From Eremophila alpestris peregrina (taxonomy: Eukaryota; Chordata; Aves; Passeriformes; Alaudidae): DNA of 64,000 bases. Below, piece after piece: positions 1-9,290 of the stretch. A model generated the notes under the pieces. The model was not told where the DNA came from, did no database searches, and saw nothing but the letters and a program-made list of their open reading frames with translations. A program made the position numbers and the translations under genes. Where the stretch lies: positions 15,896,297 to 15,960,296 of the forward strand of contig WMCF01000003.1 of NCBI GenBank assembly GCA_009792885.1, given 5' to 3'. Positions within the stretch are counted from its first letter, which is position 1. The number at the start of each line of letters is the position of its first letter.

Positions 1-1724
1 CAGAGAACAGACAGCAGAGAAAAAATTCACTGTGTTGCTCCAAGCTGCCAAGTGCATAAGAAGGAGAAAGCCAGGGTCCTGTGATTTTCCTCCTGGACCT
101 GCTGAGATGGAGGTGGGAGACCCATAGATGGGAAGGGACACATGGAGAGGAGACCCCAGTGTGGGTTCTAGGACTGACGACTTTGATCCAGGACAGAACA
201 TTTGGCCTTCACAACGCCCAAGAAGAAATCTGAGAGTACTGTGGGTGTAGTGAACAGATACCTATATGGAAGCTATGGCATCATATAGTCCTTTTATATG
301 ATGGAAGAAAGTTGTAAAATAACTACTGGCAACAAGCTGAGGCCAGACAACTTCTACTTAGAAGCCATGCTCACATCTTTACCCAGGAGGGCAGTTGATT
401 GGTGGGACATACTCCCATGGGATGTGGCAAGGTTGACCACTGCTTCTGCTCAAGGGCAGTTGGACTTCGGTGAAAACTGAGGGCCTGTGCTTGACAAAGT
501 GAAACCTGATATCCCTCATTGCCTGTGGGCTGCAGGAGGCAGTCTGACAGTATGAAAATATGAGATTACATTTTACAAGTCCACAGATGCTGTAGTAGAT
601 TGAAATGCTAACGTAGCCTGTGTCTATCCTGAACATCCTACAGAGCAGTCTATGGGAGCTTGGACTGGCCAGAGGACAGCTACTGTGCTGGTGAGGTAAG
701 AAACAGAAGACATTTCAGCAAGGGAGAGCTGTGCTCTGCAGTGCACAGGCAGCAGCCAGGTGTCCCATCACTGACAGCAGCACCTGAGAGCAGAAATAAA
801 CCTGTGGGCACACACATCTGGCTCTACTCTGTAACAAGCACCCAGAAGGTGGATTTGAATTCCCTTTCGTAAAGTGCCTCTGTTTAAATCTTGGCCCTCT
901 CAGGCCACCCCAAAGCTAGTGAAGCCAGTGGCAAGACTCCGTGAGAAAGGGGTCAAACACATATAGGACAAGGACAAAGATGTAGGCAAGACACAACCAC
1001 AAGTGTGTGTTTATTCCAGCTATGAATCCTGGTCTGCTGGGGAGATCCTAGGTCTCACTGCTGATGAAGTAGGACCTCAGTAGAGCTTCACACCCTCTGC
1101 ATGACAGACTATGATTGTCTGTGACACGTTAAAGGGGTTTTCAAATGGAAGACATAAAAAACCATTTCAAAAAAAAAAAAAAAAAAGCAAGCCAAGTTAC
1201 TTCACACCTTCTGTCTTCTATGGACTCTTCACCGCACTTCATAGGGACCCAAGAGCACCCAAAAGCAGTGCCACTGGAGGCAACAACAGAGGGAAGGACG
1301 GGGGGAGTACAGGAGGAGCTGAAGGGGGCAGCCATGCATTACACCCTTCTCTTGCCTTTTGCATTCCCCAAGGTCCTGGCAAAGAAGCAGGAGGAGGGAG
1401 AACAGCAAAGGTGTGCTCAGAACAAAAAACAGATCAAGACAAGGAAACCCAATCAAAATAACACAGCCTCCGAGACTCAAGCATTGCACAAAAGGAGGAT
1501 CAGAAGTAAGCTAGGCTCTTAAAGGCAGAGATGACACCGAAACAGGGTAAGAGCAAGAATACAGGAGGGCAAAGAGTAAAAATCGATCCCTCTACAGGAG
1601 GAGGAGAAAAGGAGGAAGGGTAAGGAGGAGAAAGAAGGTTATATTTTCTGGATTTGGGGTTTGAATACTTGATTCTGATTTTTTTCTTTTTTGCATTTTT
1701 TTTTTTTCATAAAGGATCTCACAC
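1..1724 (-). other. SLC8A3 intron downstream of exon B (continues past the window start)
   Basis: Begins with the exon B donor at 1724. It holds an A-rich run just after the donor (plus-strand T run 1696-1707), the CU-rich tract at 1598-1638, and an 18-base A run on the plus strand at 1169-1186. I looked for the next coding exons of the gene (a small exon with an ALLLSP-like reading, and the exon carrying EEEEAKRIAEMG) and did not find them, so they lie outside the window. Confidence 0.7.
1598..1638 (-). promoter_or_regulatory. CU-rich intronic tract downstream of exon B
   Basis: In transcript orientation this is a 41-nt almost pure pyrimidine run (CUUCUUUCUCCUCC and repeats of UCCUCC), about 86-126 nt beyond the exon B donor. 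It ends in CCTGTAG, so it also looks like a strong 3' splice site with its AG at 1593-1592. It may be a binding tract for splicing regulators or a cryptic acceptor. Neither role is proven by sequence. Confidence 0.4.
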
Positions 1725-1828
1725 CTGATATTCCACGTTCCATCCATTGCGGTTCACCAAGGGCAATGAAGAAATTCTCCTGCCTTTCGTATTCCTCCTC
1801 ATCTACTATCTTAACCCTTATGGTCTTC
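1725..1828 (-). CDS. SLC8A3: SLC8A3 (NCX3) alternative exon B, 104 bp, internal coding exon
   Basis: This is the alternative partner of exon A and encodes the same segment of the CBD2 Calx-beta domain of the NCX3 exchanger. Seen: the minus-strand reading is KTIRVKIVDEEEYERQENFF, then IALGEPQWMERGIS. From family knowledge, this matches exon B of NCX3 closely; NCX1 exon B is clearly different (IFDREEYEKECSF), and NCX2 is not known to use a B exon. The acceptor is a CU-rich run ending CCCTACAG (AG at 1830-1829), and the donor is GTGTGA from 1724, which has the favoured G at +5. There are 34 whole codons plus one base at each end, so the phases equal those of exon A although the exon is one codon shorter. 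It lies downstream of exon A in gene orientation, as in other vertebrates. By family precedent one of A or B is used per transcript, with tissue-dependent choice; the tissue pattern in this species cannot be read from DNA. Confidence 0.95.
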
Positions 1829-1864
1829 CTGTAGGGACAACAAGAGAGACAACCGTGTACAGCG

Positions 1865-2045
1865 GGTCGGCTGGCTGGAGGCGGCAGCGGCGGTGGCAGC
1901 GGCGGCTCCGGGCACGCAGCCCCTTCCCCCTGGGGCGGTGTGCGTCGGCCTGCCTGTCGGACACAGCATCCTCGCAGCGGCTCCTTGGAGCGGGGTGTTA
2001 GGGGCAGAGGGGGCTGGCAAGGGAGTGAGGAGGCAGGGAAAAGTG
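1865..2045. other. GC- and CpG-rich block in the A-B intron
   Basis: Locally high GC with many CpG dinucleotides and GGC/GCA trinucleotide runs, unlike the CpG-poor surroundings. It sits about 35-220 nt upstream of the exon B acceptor in gene orientation. It could form RNA structure near that acceptor or be a small CpG island. There is no start-codon-led protein with any recognised domain. Confidence 0.5.
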
Positions 2046-3123
2046 GGAGGAGGACCTTGCTGATGGTTAGTGGAAGGCGACTTCTGCAGCGCATTTTTTT
2101 TCAGTGTCAGATGGTAATGGAAAGGGTATCAGTTGCCTGAAAAGCACCAGGGACCACCACCCTGAGCTACCCACTACATTTTAGCCGGAAGACCAATTTC
2201 TTCTTACCATTAATAATAAATGCAGTAATAATACCCTCATGATTAATAATAAATCTGCAAGACTCTGGGCTGGGAACCTGAGGAGAAGAGAGAGATACAT
2301 TCCCCAGTAGGGTGAGGTAGGTCTCTGCCAGTGGCTACAGCTCCACCAGCTGCTAAGGAGGCTGATGGCTCTAACTCCCATTTTTAAAACAGCATATCTT
2401 ATTGCTTTCTCTCCTTGATAATATTTACCTCTTCCTCCTGTCCTGTTCCTCAAATGAGAATGCAGTCTTCCCAGGAGATGAACAGCTTTGGTGGGACCTC
2501 ACAGGGGACACAATGGGACAATGCCTCCAAAGCTCAAAAGGAAATGCCCTGGGCACTGGAGCAGGTCTCGCCTCTTCCCCCTCAGGCCAGCTCATCTGGC
2601 TCACTCCAGTACCCTTGCAGTGCACACAGCTGCTGTGAGGCCCCAGGCAAACCAAGGTGGGCACTAGCTCTTCCTTGCCCTCAGCTGCTGCTCCCAGAGT
2701 TGCTCTGTGACAACCAGACCAGGGGTTGCACAGCCTTTGCCCACTGCTTCTCTAAAGTCACAGAGCTGCTTCCTGCCAGGCCTCAGTCCCTGTTTTTCTA
2801 ACACGGGTCTGACTGGAACAACCCACAGGACCAGGGCTGGGCAATGATCTCCTGAGATGCTGGATGTGTTTCTAGCCAGCATCTTCCCACTGACACTACA
2901 AAATTTGCTTGGGCTCTCCAGTGGGGGTGCCAGAAGGTTCCTCTCAAGTGACCACAGAAATATGGACTAGCAGGCCTGCTCTCCATCCTTCTCTCTCTCC
3001 TCCCCTCACCACTTTGCCTCTCAGCAGCCCCAGCACCACTCCCCATGCCACCCCATGGGTACCATGTGACACAGTGTGCGCACAGCAGTGTTTAGGGCAG
3101 AGCAGTTGGAGACAGAGAGGCAT

Positions 3124-3171
3124 CAGAGGAAGAGAAGAGGAGGAAGGAGATGGAAGAGAGGAGGAAAGAAC
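3124..3171 (-). promoter_or_regulatory. CU-rich intronic tract just downstream of exon A
   Basis: On the plus strand this is almost pure purine (GAGGAAGAGAAGAGG-type). In the transcript (minus) it is a CU-rich tract about 32-79 nt past the exon A donor, with UUCUUU, CUCUCUUCC and UCUUC words. Such words are the kind bound by PTB-family and related splicing regulators, so this is a candidate splicing control element. The function is inference; the composition is seen. Confidence 0.4.
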
Positions 3172-3203
3172 GTTAATGTTAGTCTGCAGGGCCAGTACTA
3201 CAC

Positions 3204-3310
3204 CTTTCTGTAAACTCATATCCACCATGCGGGGGCTCATCAGCTCAATGAAGAAATTCTTGGTTTTCTCATACTCCTCATCATCAATTACCTTGATGTG
3301 AACTGTTTTG
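3204..3310 (-). CDS. SLC8A3: SLC8A3 (NCX3) alternative exon A, 107 bp, internal coding exon
   Basis: SLC8A3 encodes a plasma-membrane Na+/Ca2+ exchanger that extrudes Ca2+ in exchange for Na+. This exon encodes part of the second cytosolic Calx-beta Ca2+-binding domain (CBD2). Seen: the minus-strand reading has the core VIDDEEYEKTKNFFIEL followed by MSPRMVDMSLQK. From knowledge of the family, the acidic IDDEEYEK motif and the MVDMS ending are typical of exon A of NCX3, and NCX1 exon A reads differently at its end (EIGEPRLVEMS). The exon is bounded by a pyrimidine-rich acceptor ending TCCACAG just above 3310 and by a donor GTGTAG starting at 3203. It holds 35 whole codons plus one base at each end: the first base C completes a codon begun in exon 2, and the last base G opens the next. 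The donor lacks G at +5, so it looks weak. The ORF continuing beyond either splice site is intron. Assignment to NCX3 is firm; the exact edges are inferred from splice consensus and phase. Confidence 0.93.
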
Positions 3311-4235
3311 CTGTGGACGGAAAAATAATAAGGGTCATAAAGGGGAGAGGGGAACAGAGAAGCAAAAGTCAAGGAAGAACGGAGTTAAATGGGTACATTA
3401 GAGAGTCAAAGTTTTCTCACCCACTGAACAAACTCAACGTAGCCCTTTGAGAAAGGCTAAAGCCCCCCTTCTGCAAGTGACACTGGCCAATTTTCTGTTT
3501 AACCCAAAGGCAGAATGGCAGGCCACTTCTACAAAGTGAAGTTAGACAAAAACAATCCCCCAGCAAACTGGCTCAGGGCTCAGCCTGTGGGTAGTGAGGT
3601 CTGATGGCCAGCAGAGAAGCAGGCTTCCCTCATCCTGTTACCCCAGTGCACACATACACACGTACAACAGCAGCCACACAAGCACACACACCCCACTGGC
3701 ACCATGCAGCTGCCTCAGCTTCATTGGCCTGCTCTGAGAAGTGCTGGCTGCTGGAGCAGCTGGGCAGCAAATCCTGCCTCTTCTTTAGCAAATTTCTTAC
3801 AAGTTCTTGTACCATTTTGTAGGAAAAGAACAGCTCACTGTGCCATGGTTTCCTTCACAGCAAATACATGCCTCATGCAGAGGTTACTGTCCCACAATTT
3901 TCACACCCAAAGAGAACAAGAGAAGCATGTCAAAGACTCTGCCAACCCACTGCCTCCTTACAGTCAGGCTGCACTGACTGTTGCAAGCTCAAAATGACCC
4001 CTGCACTCCACTCATCCTCCCAGTGGCTGCAAAGGTTCATGCAGTCCCATCCCTCGCTCCTGACTGAAGAGATTGGTTCTGATGCCTTTAGTTTTAGCTT
4101 TTATGTTTTCCAGATTCCATGCTGTTTTGGGTGTACTTTTAAGCTTCATATTAAGTGGTAGTAGGTAGACAAAACAAATCCTTTCCTGCTGAAAACCAAG
4201 GACAACTTTCAAGCCCAAAAGCATAAACAACAATG

Positions 4236-4486
4236 GACTGAAGAGAAAAACAAGAAGGATGAGACTTCACAGCCTGGAGTTGTAATTGGACAATTAAACC
4301 CCAATATGCAAATAGACCCAAACTTACAGAAGGTGTGGTCTCGTGATCAGGGGCCTGGGCACTATTCAGGGTCCACCTGGTCTGGTTCTGGTGTCCCAGG
4401 GGTATCCTGAAGCCTTTCAATAAATATTTGCTTTATTCTATAACTCTGTCCAGTCTCTGTTTCAGGTCAGCCTTCCCAAGGCATCA
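4236..4486 (+). mobile_element. Probable LTR (3' portion or solo) of an avian endogenous retrovirus
   Basis: Seen: AATAAA at 4419-4424 followed by TTTGCTTTATTC, a CTCTGTCCAGTCTCTGTTTCAGG stretch split over 4444-4466, and an end in AAGGCATCA near 4486. This polyadenylation-signal, R and U5 arrangement resembles avian LTRs that I know by pattern. The 5' edge is uncertain and I found no clear target-site duplication. There is no internal coding sequence beside it. Confidence 0.5.
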
Positions 4487-6044
4487 CTTCCAAGCCGGTA
4501 TAACACCCTCTTAAATACAACATTGTCTGCACGTGTAACACCTCTGAATGGGCATCTACTTGCCATCTTGGGGCTCCTGGACTTCTAGTTAATCTGAAAC
4601 CCAAGCTGGAACTACACTTTTTAAACCAGAAGTTGGTTCCACACAAAGTGTTTCCCTTATCTCAAAACAATTGCCCCAAGAGCCACCAGGCAAGTTGCCC
4701 CTCCTGCCAGTGAAAGATCCCCTGCTTCCCACAGCTCTGTACCCACATGTGGCCCTGCAGCAACAACCTCCTCTTTCTTCCTGTCTATCCTAAGCACTCG
4801 GATCAGGCCCAGGTACATGTTGTGCACAATCAGTCTTGACTGGCAATGGGAAGGAAGAGAAAAGCAGGACTGGCAATCACTGGCAATCTGGAAAGACAGA
4901 CCCAAATTCAAATCTCTGTGTGCCTCAGCCTGTAGCCTTTGACATCAAATATACCCTGTATCTTTGATCTCATAGCACTTCAGAGAAAAACTGTCCAGCT
5001 CCGCACCCTGGGGATGCTGTGATCCCCACCCTGGGGATGCTGCCACAGCCAGCAGCCTCTGGGAAATCACTATTTCAGCACAGACTAGGAGAATCATCAC
5101 TGCAGCTTGCATTCCTACTGATATAATTAATGACCACTAAATTATTTGGTCAGCCTACTGACCAAAGTTAAATTGCTCCTGCACTCCAGCTGTGGAAATC
5201 CTGTTCCCTGTATTGACTCTGGTCTTGATCTTGATCCCAAACCTTCTCTTTCAAATGACGGCACAGGGGTAGGAATAGAGTTTGGACAACATCTGCCTAT
5301 TCATGAGTGCAGGAATATGCAAGAAAAATCACCTCAAATTCTTTTTTCTGAGCTAAATCAGCTTTATTTTTGCCAGAGCTTGCTCTACCCATACCCTGCA
5401 CCAATGCCAGCAAGCCTCCTTTCTCTTTTTCTAGACTCCTTCAATCTCTGCTAATCCAGCCTGAAATATATTAAAAGGTCTGTCTCTGGTGTAAATGTTG
5501 CTGCTCTGCTAAGACTACATCATGATGATTTTTTGTTGCATTTTTGTTGGAGATGTTGAATTTGGCTTTTGAACCAGATGTTATCTGGACCCCTGATACT
5601 TTGCCAAGCTTGTTCAATTTGCTGAGTTAAACCTACAGCTGGATCATAACTCTGATCTTTTCCTTGCTCATTACTACAAAACAGAAGGTGGGGTTTTCAA
5701 AAGCAGCCAATGTTTCATGGATGTGGGTTGCTTTTAAAAATCCTTTTCATAAGTACTGTTGCTTATGATTTTTCCATTCTAGGAGCTTTGAAATACTCAG
5801 TATTGCTTTTCTGCAAAAATTTGGAAAAAACACCACAGACCCTGTTTCCTGGGGGTCAGTTTATGTACTGCAACAAAGCTATTCTAAGGCTTTGTACAGT
5901 TAATGTTATATATGCAAACCATTTGAGTTTGCTTTCTTACAACTTCCCTTCGCTCCTCCCTCCCATTGCAAGCACATTTTATTAAGTAGAAGGAGCTCTA
6001 TATGCCCTATCAAGTAGTTCCACAGTGCTGAGACTTCCTTAGTC

Positions 6045-6087
6045 TTTTTTTTTTTTTAATATATATTAAAAAAAAAAAAAAAAAAAA
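6045..6087. repeat. T13 - AT-rich centre - A20 palindromic tract
   Basis: A T run at 6045-6057, a self-complementary AATATATATT-type centre, and an A run to 6087. The inner part is a perfect inverted repeat of 36 bases. Low-complexity and likely unstable in copy length. Confidence 0.9.
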
Positions 6088-6439
6088 CAGGTCAAGAAAG
6101 AGAAAGAAGAGTTGCTGGAGATCCTCAGAGGCTAGCATGGCAAGGTGCTGGCTTTGCAAAAGCAGGTCCCCTCCAGTCAGGAACATAAACCTTCTGGGCT
6201 CCTAGACCAACTCAGCTCTACTGCAAACTGGACCACTACCACACACTCAAGCATCAGCTGGCTCTTCCAAAAAGAGAGTCTGAATTTGGTGACCAATCCA
6301 GCAACTTTCTGGTCGTCTCCTTTGCAACAAGCTTTTAAGGAGAAAAGAATCCACCTCTGAAACAACAGGTGAAGGACAGATCAAAGCAACAGGCCAAAGC
6401 CACAGGTGCCGTGTATGGACAAGGGCTGGTCCTTGCATG

Positions 6440-6451
6440 CCCCCCCCCCCC
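6440..6451. repeat. Poly-C run (12)
   Basis: Uninterrupted C homopolymer; length may be uncertain because of sequencing error. Confidence 0.9.
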
Positions 6452-8730
6452 TTCTGACTGAATCCCAAAGGAGGTGGTGCCTGACCTCTCCAGCTTTGCT
6501 GGAGCGGTGAGTGCTCAACAGTGCTCCATCCCATTAAAGCCTTGGGACACAGAAGGAGCCCAGAGGTGATGCTTGGGGACCCAGGTGGGGTGGGATGGGG
6601 ATGATGGGAGCCAAACTGCAGCCACTGCCAGCTCTTGCTCCAGAGTCAATGTGCTGCCAGACCTCCCTGTGCAAGGAGGAAAGGAGCAGGGCAGAAGCTG
6701 GCAAGGACTGTGCAGTGACACAGGGAGGTGGGTGAGGGCTCACAGACCCAGTGCCACATAATGGGGAGCTGTTAACCTTTCCCTGGGATTTTGTGGCAAA
6801 GGGAAGAGCAGCATCCCTGCTCCCAGGCCACTCTGCAGCCTGCACAGATGGGGGCACAGCGCTGGGTTTGCTCCCTTGAGGGGAAGTGCCCCTCTCTTGG
6901 CTGGCTGCTCCCGTGTCTGTCACCACAGAAAGGTCAGTGCTGAGGGATGGGGGGCTGTAGTGGCCCATCAGGCCACCCCTCCCAGCCCACTGTGGTGGTG
7001 AGGGCTGCCCTGTCCCCTGCTCTGCAGCCTCCCTACCTCTGTGAGCATTTCGCTCGTCTCCAGGCCTATGAAAGCAACCATAAATACAGCTGCGTCCTGA
7101 GCTGTCACAAACTGTCTGGAGGCCAAAACACAGATTGCTCCCACACAACCTCATCTCTCACCTACAGCCACATTGAGAGCTGCCTCCTCGGAAGGCACAG
7201 AGAGTGGAGGAGATGGATGGAGAGAAGGGCTGGAGTGTAACACTGCCCCAGGAAGACGTCACGTTAATGTGAGAGATGTGACAGAAGGACACTGAGAGGC
7301 AGAGAGCGTGTGGGAGCGGGAGGCTTGGGAACATTTTGCTGCAAGAACATCATGACAGCTTCTTGAAATTAATGGAGGCAGAGGCAGGCACGAGAGGGGC
7401 AGGCCATGCAGCTGCCCTGGTGGGCATGCTCAGCACAAGGGGAAACAAGGAATCCAAAGCCTACCTTGCTCAGCTGAGCAGCTTTCATTCCCCAGCCTCT
7501 GGCCACTTCGTGTGGGGAAAGGAGGACACTTTCCAGCCTTCCCCATTCTCTGACAGTTTGACTGGGGCCAAGACACACCTCAGACAGCTCAAAAGCAGAG
7601 AACAACAGAGACCATCCAAAAGCCTCTCCTAGCAGCAAGGAGCCGCTCTGCAAAACACAAAGGCCCACTGCCAGCACCAAGACACAGCATAGTCCAATCT
7701 CAACACCTTCATGAGCAAAGTGATGGAAAGGGCTCTTTAATTCAGGATTCAGTGCAGCTTTCAGCAGACTGAGCAATGCTTTCAGTTTGGCCTGTGACAC
7801 AGCAGGGCAAGCCAAAAGCCAGCACTCCCAGGGAATACCTGGCCATACAGAAGTCAGGATAGCTGCTCACTTGCTTCTTTTTCTCTTAGGTCATTGCAAG
7901 CTGCCACCCAATAGCCTTTAGATGAATGCAGTCCAGGCTCTGCTTTCAACATACATTTAGAAACAATCACTGGTTTTAAATGTCAGGGATGGAAAAGCTC
8001 CTCTGGGGAGCAACATTAAGAATGAAATTTTCCTGAGTAAGCAACAGAAGATGAAATGAATAGACATCGATCTTCTCCTAAAGGACTTTGTGCACATGAT
8101 GTTGCTAAATTCCCCATCTGGGAAGTACAGAGGATAATCTATAAAATCATTTTATTTGACAACACGTCCACTTCCAACACATAAGGCAACAACTGAATGG
8201 TTATTTGATTAATGTGCTAGAAAATACTGAGTATCTCTTTGTGTGGACACTCATTTGCAGGAATTATTGCTGAGAAGGTTAAGAGGATGTGTCTGTGTGA
8301 CTTTGGAATGTGAAACAACTCTAAAAACAATGCAAGTCAGGAGATGCCACATAGTGTATACCACTGAAACAGGCAGGGCTGTGCAAGGGCACAGTTTAAA
8401 GTCCCTGGTGGGATGTTATCAGCCAGGATGAAAAGCAGCCAGGACAGCAAGGTAAACATCCCTGGGGCAGTGAGATGTACCAGGAGATGTTCAGTAACAC
8501 ATTAATGTGTATAATTAGTACATACATCTTGGGTCAAGCCATTGTGTTCTTGACACGTCTTTATATATCCAGATCTTCATCTGATGTGCTGTGGGTGCAG
8601 ATCCCTGCAGCATGAAGTTCAAAGCATGTGGTACCAGTCTGATTCGTTCCCAGAGCTCTGCACTGGTTTGGGATTTCACTGAAGCTACAAAGAGAGCCCA
8701 GTTACTATGCTAGAAGACCTCATAGAGCAG

Positions 8731-9290
8731 TCATAGAATCACAGAATATGCTGAACTGGAAGGAACCCACCAGACTCATTGAGTCCAATTCCTGACCCTG
8801 GGCAGGATACCCCAACAATCACACCATGTGCCTGAGAGCACTGTCCAAACGCTTCTTGAATTCTGTCAGGCTTGGTGCTGTGACCAATTCCCTGGGGAAC
8901 CTGTTCTAGTACTCAACCACGCTCCTAGACCTCCCCTGGCTCAGTTTAATGTTTTTTCCTCAAGTCCAGCCACTGGTCACAAGAGTAAAGAGATCAGTAC
9001 CTGATGCTTCCCCTCATGAGGATGCTGAAGACCACAATGAGGTCTTCTCTCAGTTTCCTCCAGGCTGAACAGACCAAGTGACCTCAGGCACTCCTCAGGT
9101 GGCTTCCCCTCCAGACTCTTCACCATCCTTGTGGCCCTCCTTTGGACAGTCTCTAATTATTTAATGCCGTTTTTATATTGTGGTGCCCAAAAGTGCACAC
9201 AGGACTCGAGGTGATGCCATCCAGTGAAGAGCAGAGCAGGACAATTGCCTGCTTTGACTGGCTGGCAATGTTTCATGCTTGAGGCAAACC
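8731..9290 (-). mobile_element. CR1 LINE 3' fragment
   Basis: Starts on the plus strand with TCATAGAATCACAGAAT, the reverse complement of the CR1 3' terminal repeat. It continues through the familiar CR1 tail (GAACTGGAAGGAACCCA, then a CCTTGTGGCCCTCCTTTGGA stretch around 9128-9147). The element is 5'-truncated, as usual for CR1, with no intact reverse-transcriptase frame. The inner edge near 9290 is approximate. Confidence 0.93.

Larger units (their letters stand above)
1829..3203 (-). other. SLC8A3 intron between exons A and B (1,375 bp)
   Basis: GT...AG intron in gene (minus) orientation, opening GTGTAG next to exon A and closing CCCTACAG next to exon B. It is far too long for exclusion of A-B joining by steric crowding of donor and branch point. 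It contains a CU-rich tract close to exon A and a GC/CpG-rich block close to exon B, annotated separately. ORFs here are open by chance. I see no further exon. Confidence 0.85.
3311..8730 (-). other. Large SLC8A3 intron, segment nearest exon A
   Basis: Noncoding. It begins with the exon A acceptor and its pyrimidine tract. Apart from the probable LTR at about 4236-4486, it holds a 16-bp direct duplication (5004-5019 and 5027-5042, starting CACCCTGGGG), an A/T palindrome at 6045-6087 and a C run at 6440-6451. The 206-codon minus-strand ORF at 6534-7154 has low-complexity Ser/Pro/Gly composition and no recognisable domain, so I treat it as chance. Confidence 0.7.

Noticed and set aside
1169..1186. 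A18 run as the tail of a processed pseudogene
   Set aside because: Sequence before it shows no recognisable gene and no flanking target duplication.
1..1724. Downstream NCX3 exons, including the small cassette exon C
   Set aside because: I searched the minus strand for ALLLSP-like and EEEEAKRIAEMG-like readings and found none. A very short exon could still be missed by eye.
1639..2094. Full 151-codon ORF around exon B as a single coding unit
   Set aside because: Only 1725-1828 matches the exchanger. Sequence before the acceptor is GC-rich low complexity, and sequence after the donor reads into a lysine run.
2944..3372. Full 142-codon ORF around exon A as a coding unit
   Set aside because: Only the part between the splice sites (3204-3310) matches NCX3; the Ser-rich continuation is intronic.
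6534..7154. 206-codon minus-strand ORF, the longest in the window
   Set aside because: Ser/Pro/Gly/Gln-rich low-complexity composition, no recognisable domain, competing ORFs on the other strand, and within an intron. Chance opening in a GC-rich patch.
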